From Mesorhizobium japonicum MAFF 303099 (GTDB taxonomy: Bacteria; Pseudomonadota; Alphaproteobacteria; Rhizobiales; Rhizobiaceae), in the NCBI RefSeq assembly GCF_000009625.1, contig NC_002678.2, positions 3,504,001 through 3,568,000 of the forward strand: DNA of 64,000 bases, read 5' to 3'. Of this stretch, positions 17,077-27,300 are shown one piece after another. Numbering within the stretch: position 1 is the stretch's first letter; every line of letters begins with the position of its first letter. Position numbers and translations under genes: made by a program. Under the pieces are notes generated by a model. It saw nothing but the letters and a program-made list of their open reading frames with translations. It did no database searches and was not told the origin of the DNA.

Positions 17077-17586
17077 TCAGGTCTGTGACGGGAATATGCC
17101 GAAGAGCGAGATGATGAAGTCCACGCACAGATACGGCTGGAAATTGCTGTGTGGCTGGCTGCCGCCGGTCGCGGATATCGACTGAACACTGACGGGCGTA
17201 GTCGGCTGGTCGGTGCCGTAAGCGTCAATGTTCACGACGCTTGCCGCCGCCGGCACATTGTTTTGGACGGCTGTTGTGGTGGCGAAGTCGTTCGTTGCCA
17301 GCAAGGGATGCGAGTGCGCAGGGATTTGCGCGACGGTAAGCGTGACCTCTTCCACCCCGCCGGTTTCGGCCAAGACGAAGCCACCACCCTGATGGATCGG
17401 AACGCGGCCACGCAGATCAGGCAATGCAAAGGTGCTCTGGCCATCGCCGCCATAGGTGGTGCCGATCAGTTGGAACAGCGTCTCATATTCTGAAATCGGC
17501 AGGAGCTGTCCTTCGCAAAACATCCAGCCGGCAGGCGCGAAATTGCCGGCAAACATTCGGATCTCGCCAATGTAAGGCTGTGCCAC
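17077..17586 (-). CDS. Tail-collar domain protein, copy 2
   Basis: This 169-residue paralogue begins MAQPYIGEIRMFAGNFAPAG and keeps FCEGQLLPISEYETLFQLIG, TYGGDGQSTFALPDLRGRVP, and PAHSHPL, ending with YLCVDFIISLFGIFP. The central variable part (about residues 95-145) differs from its neighbours, as expected for the exposed tip region of collar proteins. It sits 9 bases upstream of copy 1 and 12 bases downstream of copy 3, so the three should be translated from one mRNA. Confidence 0.9.
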   Translation of the reverse strand: MAQPYIGEIRMFAGNFAPAGWMFCEGQLLPISEYETLFQLIGTTYGGDGQSTFALPDLRGRVPIHQGGGFVLAETGGVEEVTLTVAQIPAHSHPLLATNDFATTTAVQNNVPAAASVVNIDAYGTDQPTTPVSVQSISATGGSQPHSNFQPYLCVDFIISLFGIFPSQT

Positions 17587-17598
17587 GACGCGTCTCCG

Positions 17599-18108
17599 TC
17601 AATTCTGCGAGGGGAAGATGCCCTGCAAGGCGATACAGAAGTTGAGCACCAGGAATGGTTGCATGTTGAGATGCGCCTGGCTTCCGCCGACATTCGCAAT
17701 GGCGTTCGGTGCCATTGCCACAAGGTGGGCGGCACCTGCATAGATGTTTTGTGGGGTCGACCCCGAAAGGACCGTGTTCGTATCCGGCGAAATAGTCGTC
17801 GACTGGGTTGTCGATCCATTCAAGGTATGGAGATGGGTGGGTATCTCGGCGATTGAAAGCGTATGCGCCTGTTCGCCGCCACGCTCTCCGAGGGAGTGCC
17901 CGCTACCCCCGATATGGTTCGGCACGCGACCGCGCAGGTCGGGAAGTCCAAAGGTGACTCGCCCGTCGCCGCCATACGTCGTTCCAAGCAACGAAAACAA
18001 TCCCTGATTTTGGTTGATCGGCAACAATTGTCCGTCGCAAAAAGCCCACCCTTTGGGAGGGAATCCGAAGGACATTATTCTGATCTCGGAGAGAAAGGGT
18101 TCCGCCAT
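17599..18108 (-). CDS. Tail-collar domain protein, copy 3
   Basis: This 169-residue paralogue begins MAEPFLSEIRIMSFGFPPKG, with FCDGQLLPINQNQGLFSLLG and TYGGDGRVTFGLPDLRGRVP, and ends LVLNFCIALQGIFPSQN. The ATG at 18108 has AGGTGG upstream and aligns with the starts of the other two copies, so the longer in-frame start at 18135 is rejected. It is the first of the three in transcription order. The giant surface-protein gene ends 200 bases upstream on the same strand, with a strong hairpin between them. Confidence 0.9.
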   Translation of the reverse strand: MAEPFLSEIRIMSFGFPPKGWAFCDGQLLPINQNQGLFSLLGTTYGGDGRVTFGLPDLRGRVPNHIGGSGHSLGERGGEQAHTLSIAEIPTHLHTLNGSTTQSTTISPDTNTVLSGSTPQNIYAGAAHLVAMAPNAIANVGGSQAHLNMQPFLVLNFCIALQGIFPSQN

Positions 18109-18261
18109 AAACCACCTCTGTCTGCTGCGCCTCACCTTACGTCATGTTCTACGAAACACAATCTACTTTTGACCGCTGAAGCCGAAATTTCTTGAAATTT
18201 ACTGTTGCCGCCGTTGCAGGTGAACAACTGGGAGCAATGTCCAAACATAACTGTAAAGCCG

Positions 18262-18293
18262 GCTGAACACATTTGATACAAATTGTGTTCAGC
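18262..18293 (-). terminator. Hairpin downstream of the giant surface-protein gene
   Basis: GCTGAACACA and TGTGTTCAGC form a ten-base stem, extended by TTTG/CAAA with a single-base bulge around an ATA loop. It begins 15 bases beyond the stop codon of the giant gene. Only a weak U-rich stretch follows on the minus strand, so it may end most transcripts, or protect the mRNA end while some reading continues into the collar genes. Confidence 0.6.
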
Positions 18294-18307
18294 ATGCGTG
18301 CAAAGAG

Positions 18308-21300
18308 TTATGGGAACACCGGCAGAACGCCAACAGTGTAAGTAGCTCCACTTGAGATCGAGGCAGTTCCACCAGTGCCGAATGTACCGGCGGCGCTGCC
18401 CGGATTCTGCCCACTGACATACGTCTCCATCTGCGCATCGTTTGCCGGCGAAGGTGCAAGGCCGACGATCTGGAACGTGCTGGTGACGCCACTGTGCTGT
18501 TGGCGAATGCCGATACCCGGATCGGTGATCGTACCACCCGCGTTGGAGTGGCCAACCGCGATGTTGCCATCTATCTGAAGGATCACATGAGCGCCGGTCG
18601 CTTCCGTGCCGTTGCCCGCGTCGACGCGAATGCCGTACTGCAGCCCCGGCGCCGTCAGATTGGTCACCGAATTGTTCTGGATCTTGAAGTAGCCCGTGCC
18701 ATCGACGCTGCGGATCGTCGACAAGATCCCGGCACCTTGGGTGTGCTGGACATTGTTGTTGTGAATGTTGAGATAGAGCGTCGGCGTATTCGTGTTGCTC
18801 GTGGCCTGGTCCGCCCCCGTATTGATGCCAGCGGAGCCAGCCGTGTTGTTGGCGTCGATCGTATTGTATCCGATATCATAAGATGCCGTTCCGGTGCCAA
18901 ACAGGCTGGCCGCGATACCATTGCCTGCAACATTGGTGATAGTGTTGCCGTGCCCGGCTTCACCGATGGTGAAGTAACCCGAACTGAGATGACCGATGGT
19001 GACCTCGATACCATTGGTTCCGATACCGGCCAGGCCGGTGCCAAATCCGGTAATGACATTGCCGTCGATCTTGAAGTGATTTCCAGAGCTTCCGATGTTC
19101 ACGGCTGGAAGGGCGGCAGTGCTGCCACCGTGGACCATGATGCCGCCGCCGCCCGGGAAATTGTTGATGGTGTTGTCGCTGATGCTGCCGGCGGTGATCT
19201 GTGCCGCTGCCGACGCGCCTTGCTGGGCAAGAACCTTGATCGCGGTGCCCGCGGAGCCAGCCGCAAACGCGGACGCACTCGTAAGGCTGTTTCCGGTGAT
19301 TGTCAGACTGCTGATGGTGCCGGCATAATTGTTGATGCTGATGCCGTCCTGCCAGGAATTGTTCAGAACGTTGCCGGTGATGGAAACCACGCCCGACAAA
19401 TTCGTCTCGGTCGAACCGCCGGCGCTCAGGTTGAACGTGACGTTGCCGTCCGTCGTCGTGTGAGCGGTGTTGACATTGTTGATCGTGCTGTTGGCCAGCG
19501 TGAAGTTTGTAACAATCGTTCCCTTGATGCCGCTGTTGGCGGCATTTTGAATGTTGATGTTGGTGAACGACGGGCCCTTGGTGTTCGTCAGCAGGATGGC
19601 ATCGCCGGTGGTATTCTGAATCGTGCCGCCGGAGCTGTTGCCGCCCAAGGCAGTGTTGCCATTGCCCGTAACGATGAGCCCACCACTCGTCCCGGTGTTG
19701 TTGAGCACGATACCGTTCACGGCGCCGTTAGCGGAGATGCTCTGGAACGTGACGTTGCCCGAACCGATCGTCGTGTTGGCGATGTTGAGCGCCGTGCCGG
19801 TCGTCGAAGTGATCGTGTTACCAGTGCCCTGCACCGTAACCGTGGCACCGCCGGTGGCGTTGAAGCCGGTGCCGCTCGTGGTGTTGATGACCAGGCCGCC
19901 GCCGGTGAAGTTGATGGTGGCTCCGGTGTTGCTGGTCAAGTTGACCGCCGTGTTGGCGCCCGTGGTCAGCGTCTTGGTGGCATTCGAGAAGTTGATCACC
20001 GCCGTGCCGGAATTGCCGCTGACATCGATGCCGTTGGCGAAGCCGCCGGTTGCACTGAGGCTGCCGCTGAATGCGACGGTTCCGGCGGTGCGACCGCTGA
20101 CGTTGACGATGTTGCCGGCGCTGGTCTTCGTCACCGACGCCGCGATGGTTACGTTGCCCGTGCCGCCATTGATGTCGACACCGTTGCCGGTCGGGTCGTT
20201 GGTCGCGCCGAGCGAACCGCCATTCACATTGACCGCATTGGTGTTGTTGTCGATCCTGATGCCGGCCTGGCCTGTGTTGTTGATCGCCACCGTCGAGAAG
20301 GTGACCGCGCCGTTGGCGCCACTGAGGAAGATGCCGTTGTCTGCGGTCGCCGCGATCGTCGCCGAGGTGAAGTTGAACGCCGCGCTCGAGCCGTTGATCT
20401 CGATTCCGTCGCTGCCGACGCCCGTGGTTCCGGCAACTGTCACCGCGCCGCCATTGAACGTGCCACCGCTGACCCCGGTCAGGTTGATCGCGTCGAGGCC
20501 CGTGATCGAACCCGACGATTGCAGCGAGGAGAAGGTGGCGCCGCTGCCGCCGATGATCATGCCGTTCCAGTTCAGGATCTGGCCGGTCGCCGTCTGCACG
20601 GTGTTGCTGCCCGTCACGTTGACGGTGCCGCCGCCCGTGGCGTTGAGGCCGATACCGCTGGTGGTGGTGATCGCCAGGCCGCCGCTGAAGTTGAACGTCG
20701 CGCCGGGGTTGCTGGTCAGGTCGACGGCATTGTTGACGCTGGTGGTCAGCGTCATCGCCCCGCCGAAAGCGATCGTCCCGCCGGCATTGCTGGTGGCGAC
20801 GATGCCCAGGCCGCCATCGTTGCGGGTGATCGTGCTGGCCGCATCGAACGTGACCGAACCGGCACTCATACCCTGGATGTTGACGACATTGCCGCCCGGG
20901 TTGGTGATATCGACATTGTTCAGGGCGATCGTCGCGCTGACGTCGTTGTTGGCCGGCGTGCCCTGGTCGCCATCGACAACGAAGGCATGGTTCGTGGCGC
21001 CTGCGACGGTATCGATCGCGACATTGTTGAATGTGTAGGTGCCCGTCGCGTTGTTGGCCGCATCGCCGAGGATCGTGATGCCGCGCGTGCCGGTCAGGCT
21101 GGCATTGTTGACGGTGACGTTGCCCGCCGCCCCGTCGATCAGGATGCCGGTGCCGGCGGTATCGTTGAGGCCGTTTGCGACGGCGGTGGTGAAATTGATC
21201 GCGCCGCCGGTCGTGTCGGCGATCGCGATCATGCGCTGGCCCGCCGTACCCTGGGTGATCGTGCCGGCATAGGTGACGGTGGCGCTGCCGCCGGCGACAT

Positions 21301-24300
21301 TGAACGCGGTTCCCGTCGGGCTGGTGATCGTCGTGGTGGAGGCGAAGTTGAACGAGCCGCCCGAGCCGTTGAGGATGTCGACTCCGGCATCGCCGCCATT
21401 CAGCGTCGTCGTGCCGTTGAAATTGTAGGCGCCGTCGGCATTGTCGAACTGCAGCCCGGTGCCGTTGCTGGCCGACATGGGGCCGAAGAAGCTGACGGTG
21501 CCGCCGCTGTGGCCGCCCGAAATGCTCACCAGGGCGGCGTTGTTGCCTTGCGTGATGGTACCGGAATAGAAGACGCTGGCGGTGCCGCCAACCAGGTTGA
21601 ACGCCGTGCCGGTCGGGCTGGTGATCAAGGTGACGGGGCCGAAGGTGAAGGTGCCGGCCGAGCCGTTGAGGATGTCGATGCCGGCATCGCCGCCATGCAG
21701 CGTCGTCAAGCCGTTGAAATTATAGGTGCCGTCGGCATTGTCGAACTGCAGCCCGGTGCCGTTGGTCGCGTCCAGCGCGCCGGTGTTGAAGGTCAGCGAG
21801 CCGGCGTTGCCGCCGGAAACGCTGACCAAAGCGGCATTGTTCGCCTGGCTGATATTGCCGCCATAAGTGACGACGGCCGTACCGCCGACAACATTGAACG
21901 ACGCGCCCGACGCGCCACCGAGCGTGCCGGTGCCGAGGCCGACCGTGCCGCTGACGTTGGTCAGGCTGACATTGTTGGTACCGCCGCCCGACGAGGTGGA
22001 ATCCAGCGTGACATTGGCGGCGATGTTGTCGAGGCTGATTGCCTGGCCCCCGGTCGAGGTCACCGTCTCGGCGCCGGCAGTAGCGGTGACGCCCATCGTG
22101 CCGCCGGTACCGACGATGCCGGTGCCGGTGGTGGTGTCGATGGTCAGGCCTCCGGTGAAGCTGGTCGTGCCGCCGCTCTGCGAGAGACCGACGCCGCTTG
22201 TCGTGTCGATGTTGGCGAGGCCGGTGACGTTGAGCGTGCCGGATGCGACATGGATGCCGCCACCGCCGGTAGTCCCGCCATTGTTGATCCCCACCGCGCC
22301 AAATTGGAACGTGCCTGTGTTGGCGGTGACAGTGTTGATGGCGTCGATGCCGAAGCCCGTCGTGTTGGTAATGCTTGTCGTGCCGGTGACGGTGAAGGTG
22401 CCGGCAACGCCGTCGAAGATGATGCCGTTGGCGATGTTGGCGGCGGGATTGTTGACGGAGGTAACGCTGGCAAACGTCATGTGAACGGTCAGCGGATCGA
22501 GATCGAATGCCGCGCCGCTGTTGGTTAAGACCGTGCCGGCGCTGTTGTTCAGCGTGAAGATCGTGCCGGCGCCCTTGGTGTTGACCAGGACGCCCGTGCC
22601 GCCATTGTTGGCGAGGTTGAGCGTACCCAGGTCAAAGGTGCCGCTGGTGTTGGCGAAGCTGAGGCCGTCGCCCTGAATCCGCGCACCGGGATTGCCCATG
22701 CCGAGCGTGCCGGCGCTGACGGTGCCGCCGGCGCCGTCGGAGTCGAAACGGACATTGTTGAAGGCGATGCCGCCGCCGGTCCCGCCGGTCACTTTGTTGC
22801 CGGCAAACGACCTGATCGCGATCGAGTTGTCCGTCGCGCTGATGTTCTGGCCGGAGAAGGATGCCGCCAGGGCGGACCCGCTCGATTTCAGCGTGTTGCC
22901 GTCGATGGAAAGCAGCAGCGTATTGGCCGGCGCACCGGTCGTGGAGAAGTCGAGCGCCCTGCCGCCGGCGGTTATGGTGTTGTTCCTGAGGAAGAAACTC
23001 GAGGCACCCGTCGCATTGACGGCAACGCCGGCGCCGGTCCCAACATTACTGACGATCAAATTCTCGATGCCGCCGGTGAAGGTACCGGTGCCTGATGTCG
23101 CGAAGTTGATCACCGAGGTGGCGTTGTTGCTCTGCAGCACCGGCCGCAGCGTATCGATGCCGCCCGGTGCCGAGATGATCGGCGTGTTCTGAATCGTGGT
23201 GAAGTGGAATGCGGCGGATGCGCCACCGCTGGTGTCGACACCGAGTTGCGAGACATCGACGGCCGCGTCGCCGCTCTTGAAGGCGAGCAGCACCTGCCCG
23301 TCATCGAGGTTGAACGTGGTGCCGCTGAGGTCGATGGTTTCTTGGGCCCCGTTGACGTTCTTGTCGATCAGCACCACGACATTGGCGGTGGACGCCTGCG
23401 CTCCCAAATAGCTGCCCGGGTTGGCGAGGCTGCCGTCGCCAGTGCCACCTGCGGTGACATAGTAGACGCGGACCGCCGAAAGGTTCGACGTGTCCCCGCT
23501 GAAATTGACGTCGTTGAAATTGTAGTCGCCCGATGTCGGCAGCGTGTCGGTGGCGTGGATGACCTGGCCGCCCGTCGTCGCGATCGACGATTCGGCCGGG
23601 CCGGCGCCGTCGCCGAACACCAGCTGGGCGTTGGTGGCGCTGGAGAACTGGACGCCATAGCCGACATTGGCGATGGTCGAGGTCTGGCCTGCCGGGTTGT
23701 TGTTGACGGTGTCGCCGAGCTGGATCGTGCCGGTGCCCGTCGTGCCGGCCATGTCGATGCCGATCGTGCCGGCGAAGCTGCCGCCGTCGACATCGAAATC
23801 GCCGGCGGTGATGTTGCTCACGCCAAGCGCTGCGCTGTTGAGATCGAGCCCGATGGCATTCGCGGCATTGAGCCCGATGTTGAGGCTGGTGAAATTCAGC
23901 GTCGAACCCAGCGTGCCGGAAACATCGACGCCGCGCGAGGTGATGCCTTCCAGGTCGACTGCACCGAGATTGATGGCGCCGCCGCTGACATTGTTCAGCG
24001 CAATGCCGGTTCCCGTGCCATTGCTCGAGATGGAGTCGAAATTGATACCGCCCACGCCGACCGTCACATTGTCGAGGTTGAGCGCGTTGCCGGTTGTCGT
24101 GGTGATCGTATTGTTGGCACCACCATCCTTGGTAACGGTCACCGTGCCGGTACCGAAGGTGCTGGCGTGGAAGCCGGCGCCGCTGCTGGTGGTGATGACG
24201 AGGCCGCCACTGATGAAGGCGAGCGTGCCGTTCGGATTGCCGAGCAGGCTGACGCCGTCGGTCGCGCCCGAATCGATCTGCTTGGTCGAGCCCGAGAATG

Positions 24301-27300
24301 TGACGGTGGCCGCCGTGCCGTTGTCGATGCCGGTGACGACGATGTTGCCGCCGGCCCCCGCGAGGCCGTCCGTCACGTTGCCCGACAGCGTCACCGAGCC
24401 GCCGGTCAGCTCCTGGATCGAGACCGCGGCGCCGGTGCCGTTGCTGGCAATCGTGCCGCCGTAGGAGATAACAGCGTTGCCGCCGCTGAGGTTGGTCGCC
24501 GAACCGACATTGAACGACGTGCCCGAGCCGGTGTTGGTCAGCGTGCCGGTGCCGAAGCTCGCCGTGCCGCTCAGATTCTGCAGGTCGATGCCGTTGCCGG
24601 AAGCGAATGTCGCGCTGGTCGAGGCGAAGTTGATGCCGGCCGTGATGCCGTCAAGCGCCGCCGCCTGCGCATTGGTGGCATTGATCGTGCCGGTCGTGAC
24701 ATTGACCGTGCCGCCGCCGCTGGCGCTGAACGCCGTCGCGCCGCTGGTGGTGATGTCCAGATCGGCGAAGGTGACGGTGGAGCCGGTGTTGCCGGTGAGC
24801 GAGACGCCGGCGCCGCCGACCGTCACCTTGTCGGTGAAGTTGACCAGGCCGCCGCTGCGGTTGGCGATCGAGATGCCGCCGCCGGTCAGCGTGCCCGGTG
24901 TCGCGCTGTTGGGCAAGGTGCCGCGCGTAAGCGTGATATTGCCGGTGCCGCCATTGACGTCGAGCAGCGTGCCGGCGACGTTGACGTTGTTGTTGGTGAT
25001 CGACAGGTTCGAGTCGAGGCCGGCGACCTTGAACGCCGTGCTGCCGGTGGCGACATTGCTGACGGTGACGCCTTCGATAACGATGCCGCCGGCATTGTTG
25101 AAGCCGCCGGCGCTCTGGTCGACGTTGAAGACCGAGCCGCTGGCGCCGCTGAAGTTGAAAGCGGTGTTGCGCACCTGGTTGCTGCCAAGCAGATGCAGGA
25201 AGTCACCCGTGCCGGTGACCACGCCTTCATTGCCGGTGACGTTGCCGCCGCTGGCGCCGAGATTGCCCTGGACATTGACCGGCTGGATGGTTCCGGAGAC
25301 GGTGATGGAGGTGTTGTTGCCGAAGCCGGTGATCGACTGTCCCGAATCGAGCGTGAACGGCGTGCTGCTGAGATCGACGGTGCCGACGAAGGCGAAGGTC
25401 TGCGTGCCGGCCAAGGCATCGGCCTGTGCGACCGAGATGGTCGTCACCGCGGCGCTGAGCCCGTCCGTGCCGGCGGCGATAACGCCGCCGTTCTGCGAGA
25501 CCATGATGGTCCCACCAACCGCGCTGGCCAGATGCGCGCTGCCGGTGAAGAACACGTCGTTGAAATTGTAGTTGCCGAGCGTCGGATCGAGCCCGATCGT
25601 GTTGACCGTGTAGCCGCCGGCTGCCGCGCTGATGGTGGACTGCAGCCCATCGCCCGCATTGCCGTCGCCGAAGGTGAAATTGGCGTTGGCCGAGGTCGCC
25701 GTGGTGCCGCCCGACGACAGTTCGACGCCGACACCGACATTGGTGATGCTGGAGCCGCGCGCGAAGGTGATGGTCTTGTTGCCCGTCGTCGACGACAGGT
25801 CGATGCCGCGCGAGGTGAGGTCGCCGGTGCCGGTGATGGTGGTCAGGCCGAAACCGGCCGTGGCCGACGATCCGCTGAAGTCGATGCCGGTCTGGTTGGC
25901 GCCGGCGCCCATGGTCACGTTGGTTGTGCCGAACAGCACATCGGCATTGGTGCCGCTGAAATTGATGCCGGCCGCGTTGGCCGCCGAGCCCAGCGTCACG
26001 TTGGTCGTGCCGGTGAACGTAACCGAGCCAGCATTGCCTGATATGCCGATGCCGTTGCCGGCTGCACCCGACACGGTCACCGCACCGAAGCCGACACCGC
26101 TGCCGGCGGCGGTGTTCGAAACCGACACGCCTGTCCCGGTCCCGGTTGACGTGATCAGCCCGCTGAAGGTGACCGAGCCGCCGGTGATGCCATCGACCTT
26201 GACCGCCGTGCCGGGCGCCGTTGCCGAGCTGGAGATATCGGCCGAGACCGTGATCGCAGCGCTGCCGCCGGAGACGACGACGCCGTTGCCGGTACCGGAG
26301 TTGGTGATCGTGCCGCCGATGCCGATGGTACCGGTGTTGTTGGTCAGGCTGACATCGGCGCCGGCGATATTGGTGGTGACGAGATTGCCGACATTGACGG
26401 TCGCGGCACTGTTCTGAACCAGGAAGCCGGGGCCTCCGCCCACCACGGTGTCGACCTTGGTCGTGCCGTTGAAGCTGTAGGTGCCGCTGGCAGCATTGTC
26501 GAGGCTGATGGCGGTACCGCTGATGCGGAACAGGTCGACGCCACCGAAGGTGACGTTGCCGCCGCTGGTGTTGGAAATGGCGATGCCGGTTGAAACGCCG
26601 CCGCCCGAGCCGTCCACGGCGACGCTGGAGAAGTTCACCCCGGCCGCGCCGATCGTCATGCCGGCGATCTGGATGCCCTTCTCATCCGGCCCGAGACCGG
26701 TCGCCACGGTATTGCCCGAGCCGGTCACCGTCAGCGTGCCGCCACCGACGGCACTGAAGGCGAAGCCGCCGTCGGCGGTGAGGTCGAGACCGCCGGTGAA
26801 ATTGATCGCGCCGCCGGCATTGGTGGACAGGTCGATCGCATTGGCCGCACCGGTGCTGGCGGTGATCATGCCGCCGAAAGTGGCGGTGCCGCCGGTCATG
26901 TTGGAGATCTTCACCGCACTTGCGGCACTCGTCTGGCTGATGGTGCCGTTGTAGGTGACGTTGGGCGTGGAGTTGCTGATCGAGAAGGCGTTGCTGCTCG
27001 TGCCGGCGATGGAGCTTCCGGCCCCGAAGGTCAGCGTTCCACTCGAGCCGTTGACGATACCGACGCCTATGCCGCCGCCGGTAATATCGAGGTCGTCGAA
27101 AGTGGCGGTGCCATCGAAATTGTTGGCGGACAGCCCGACATTGGTGGCATTGCCGATCGTCGCGTTGCCGGTGAAATTGACGGTCGCGCTCGAGCCGAGA
27201 AGCTCGATGCCGGTTTGGCTCGCATTCTGGACATTGAGATTGTCGACCGAAACCGTGCCGGTCACGCTGCCGAGGAAAAGACCTGTGTCGACATTGCTGA

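Noticed and set aside
16549..18108. A prophage or phage remnant suggested by three tail-collar genes
   Set aside because: No integrase, terminase, capsid, portal or lysis gene is present and collar proteins of this type are common in bacterial chromosomes.
18494..22528. A 1344-residue plus-strand open frame opposite the giant adhesin, and similar long frames at 23204-26041 and 27215-30238
   Set aside because: They encode Arg/Ala/Asp/Gly-rich strings with no family resemblance and mirror the repetitive GC-rich codons of the adhesin. The adhesin frame has a signal peptide, barrel and regular repeats.
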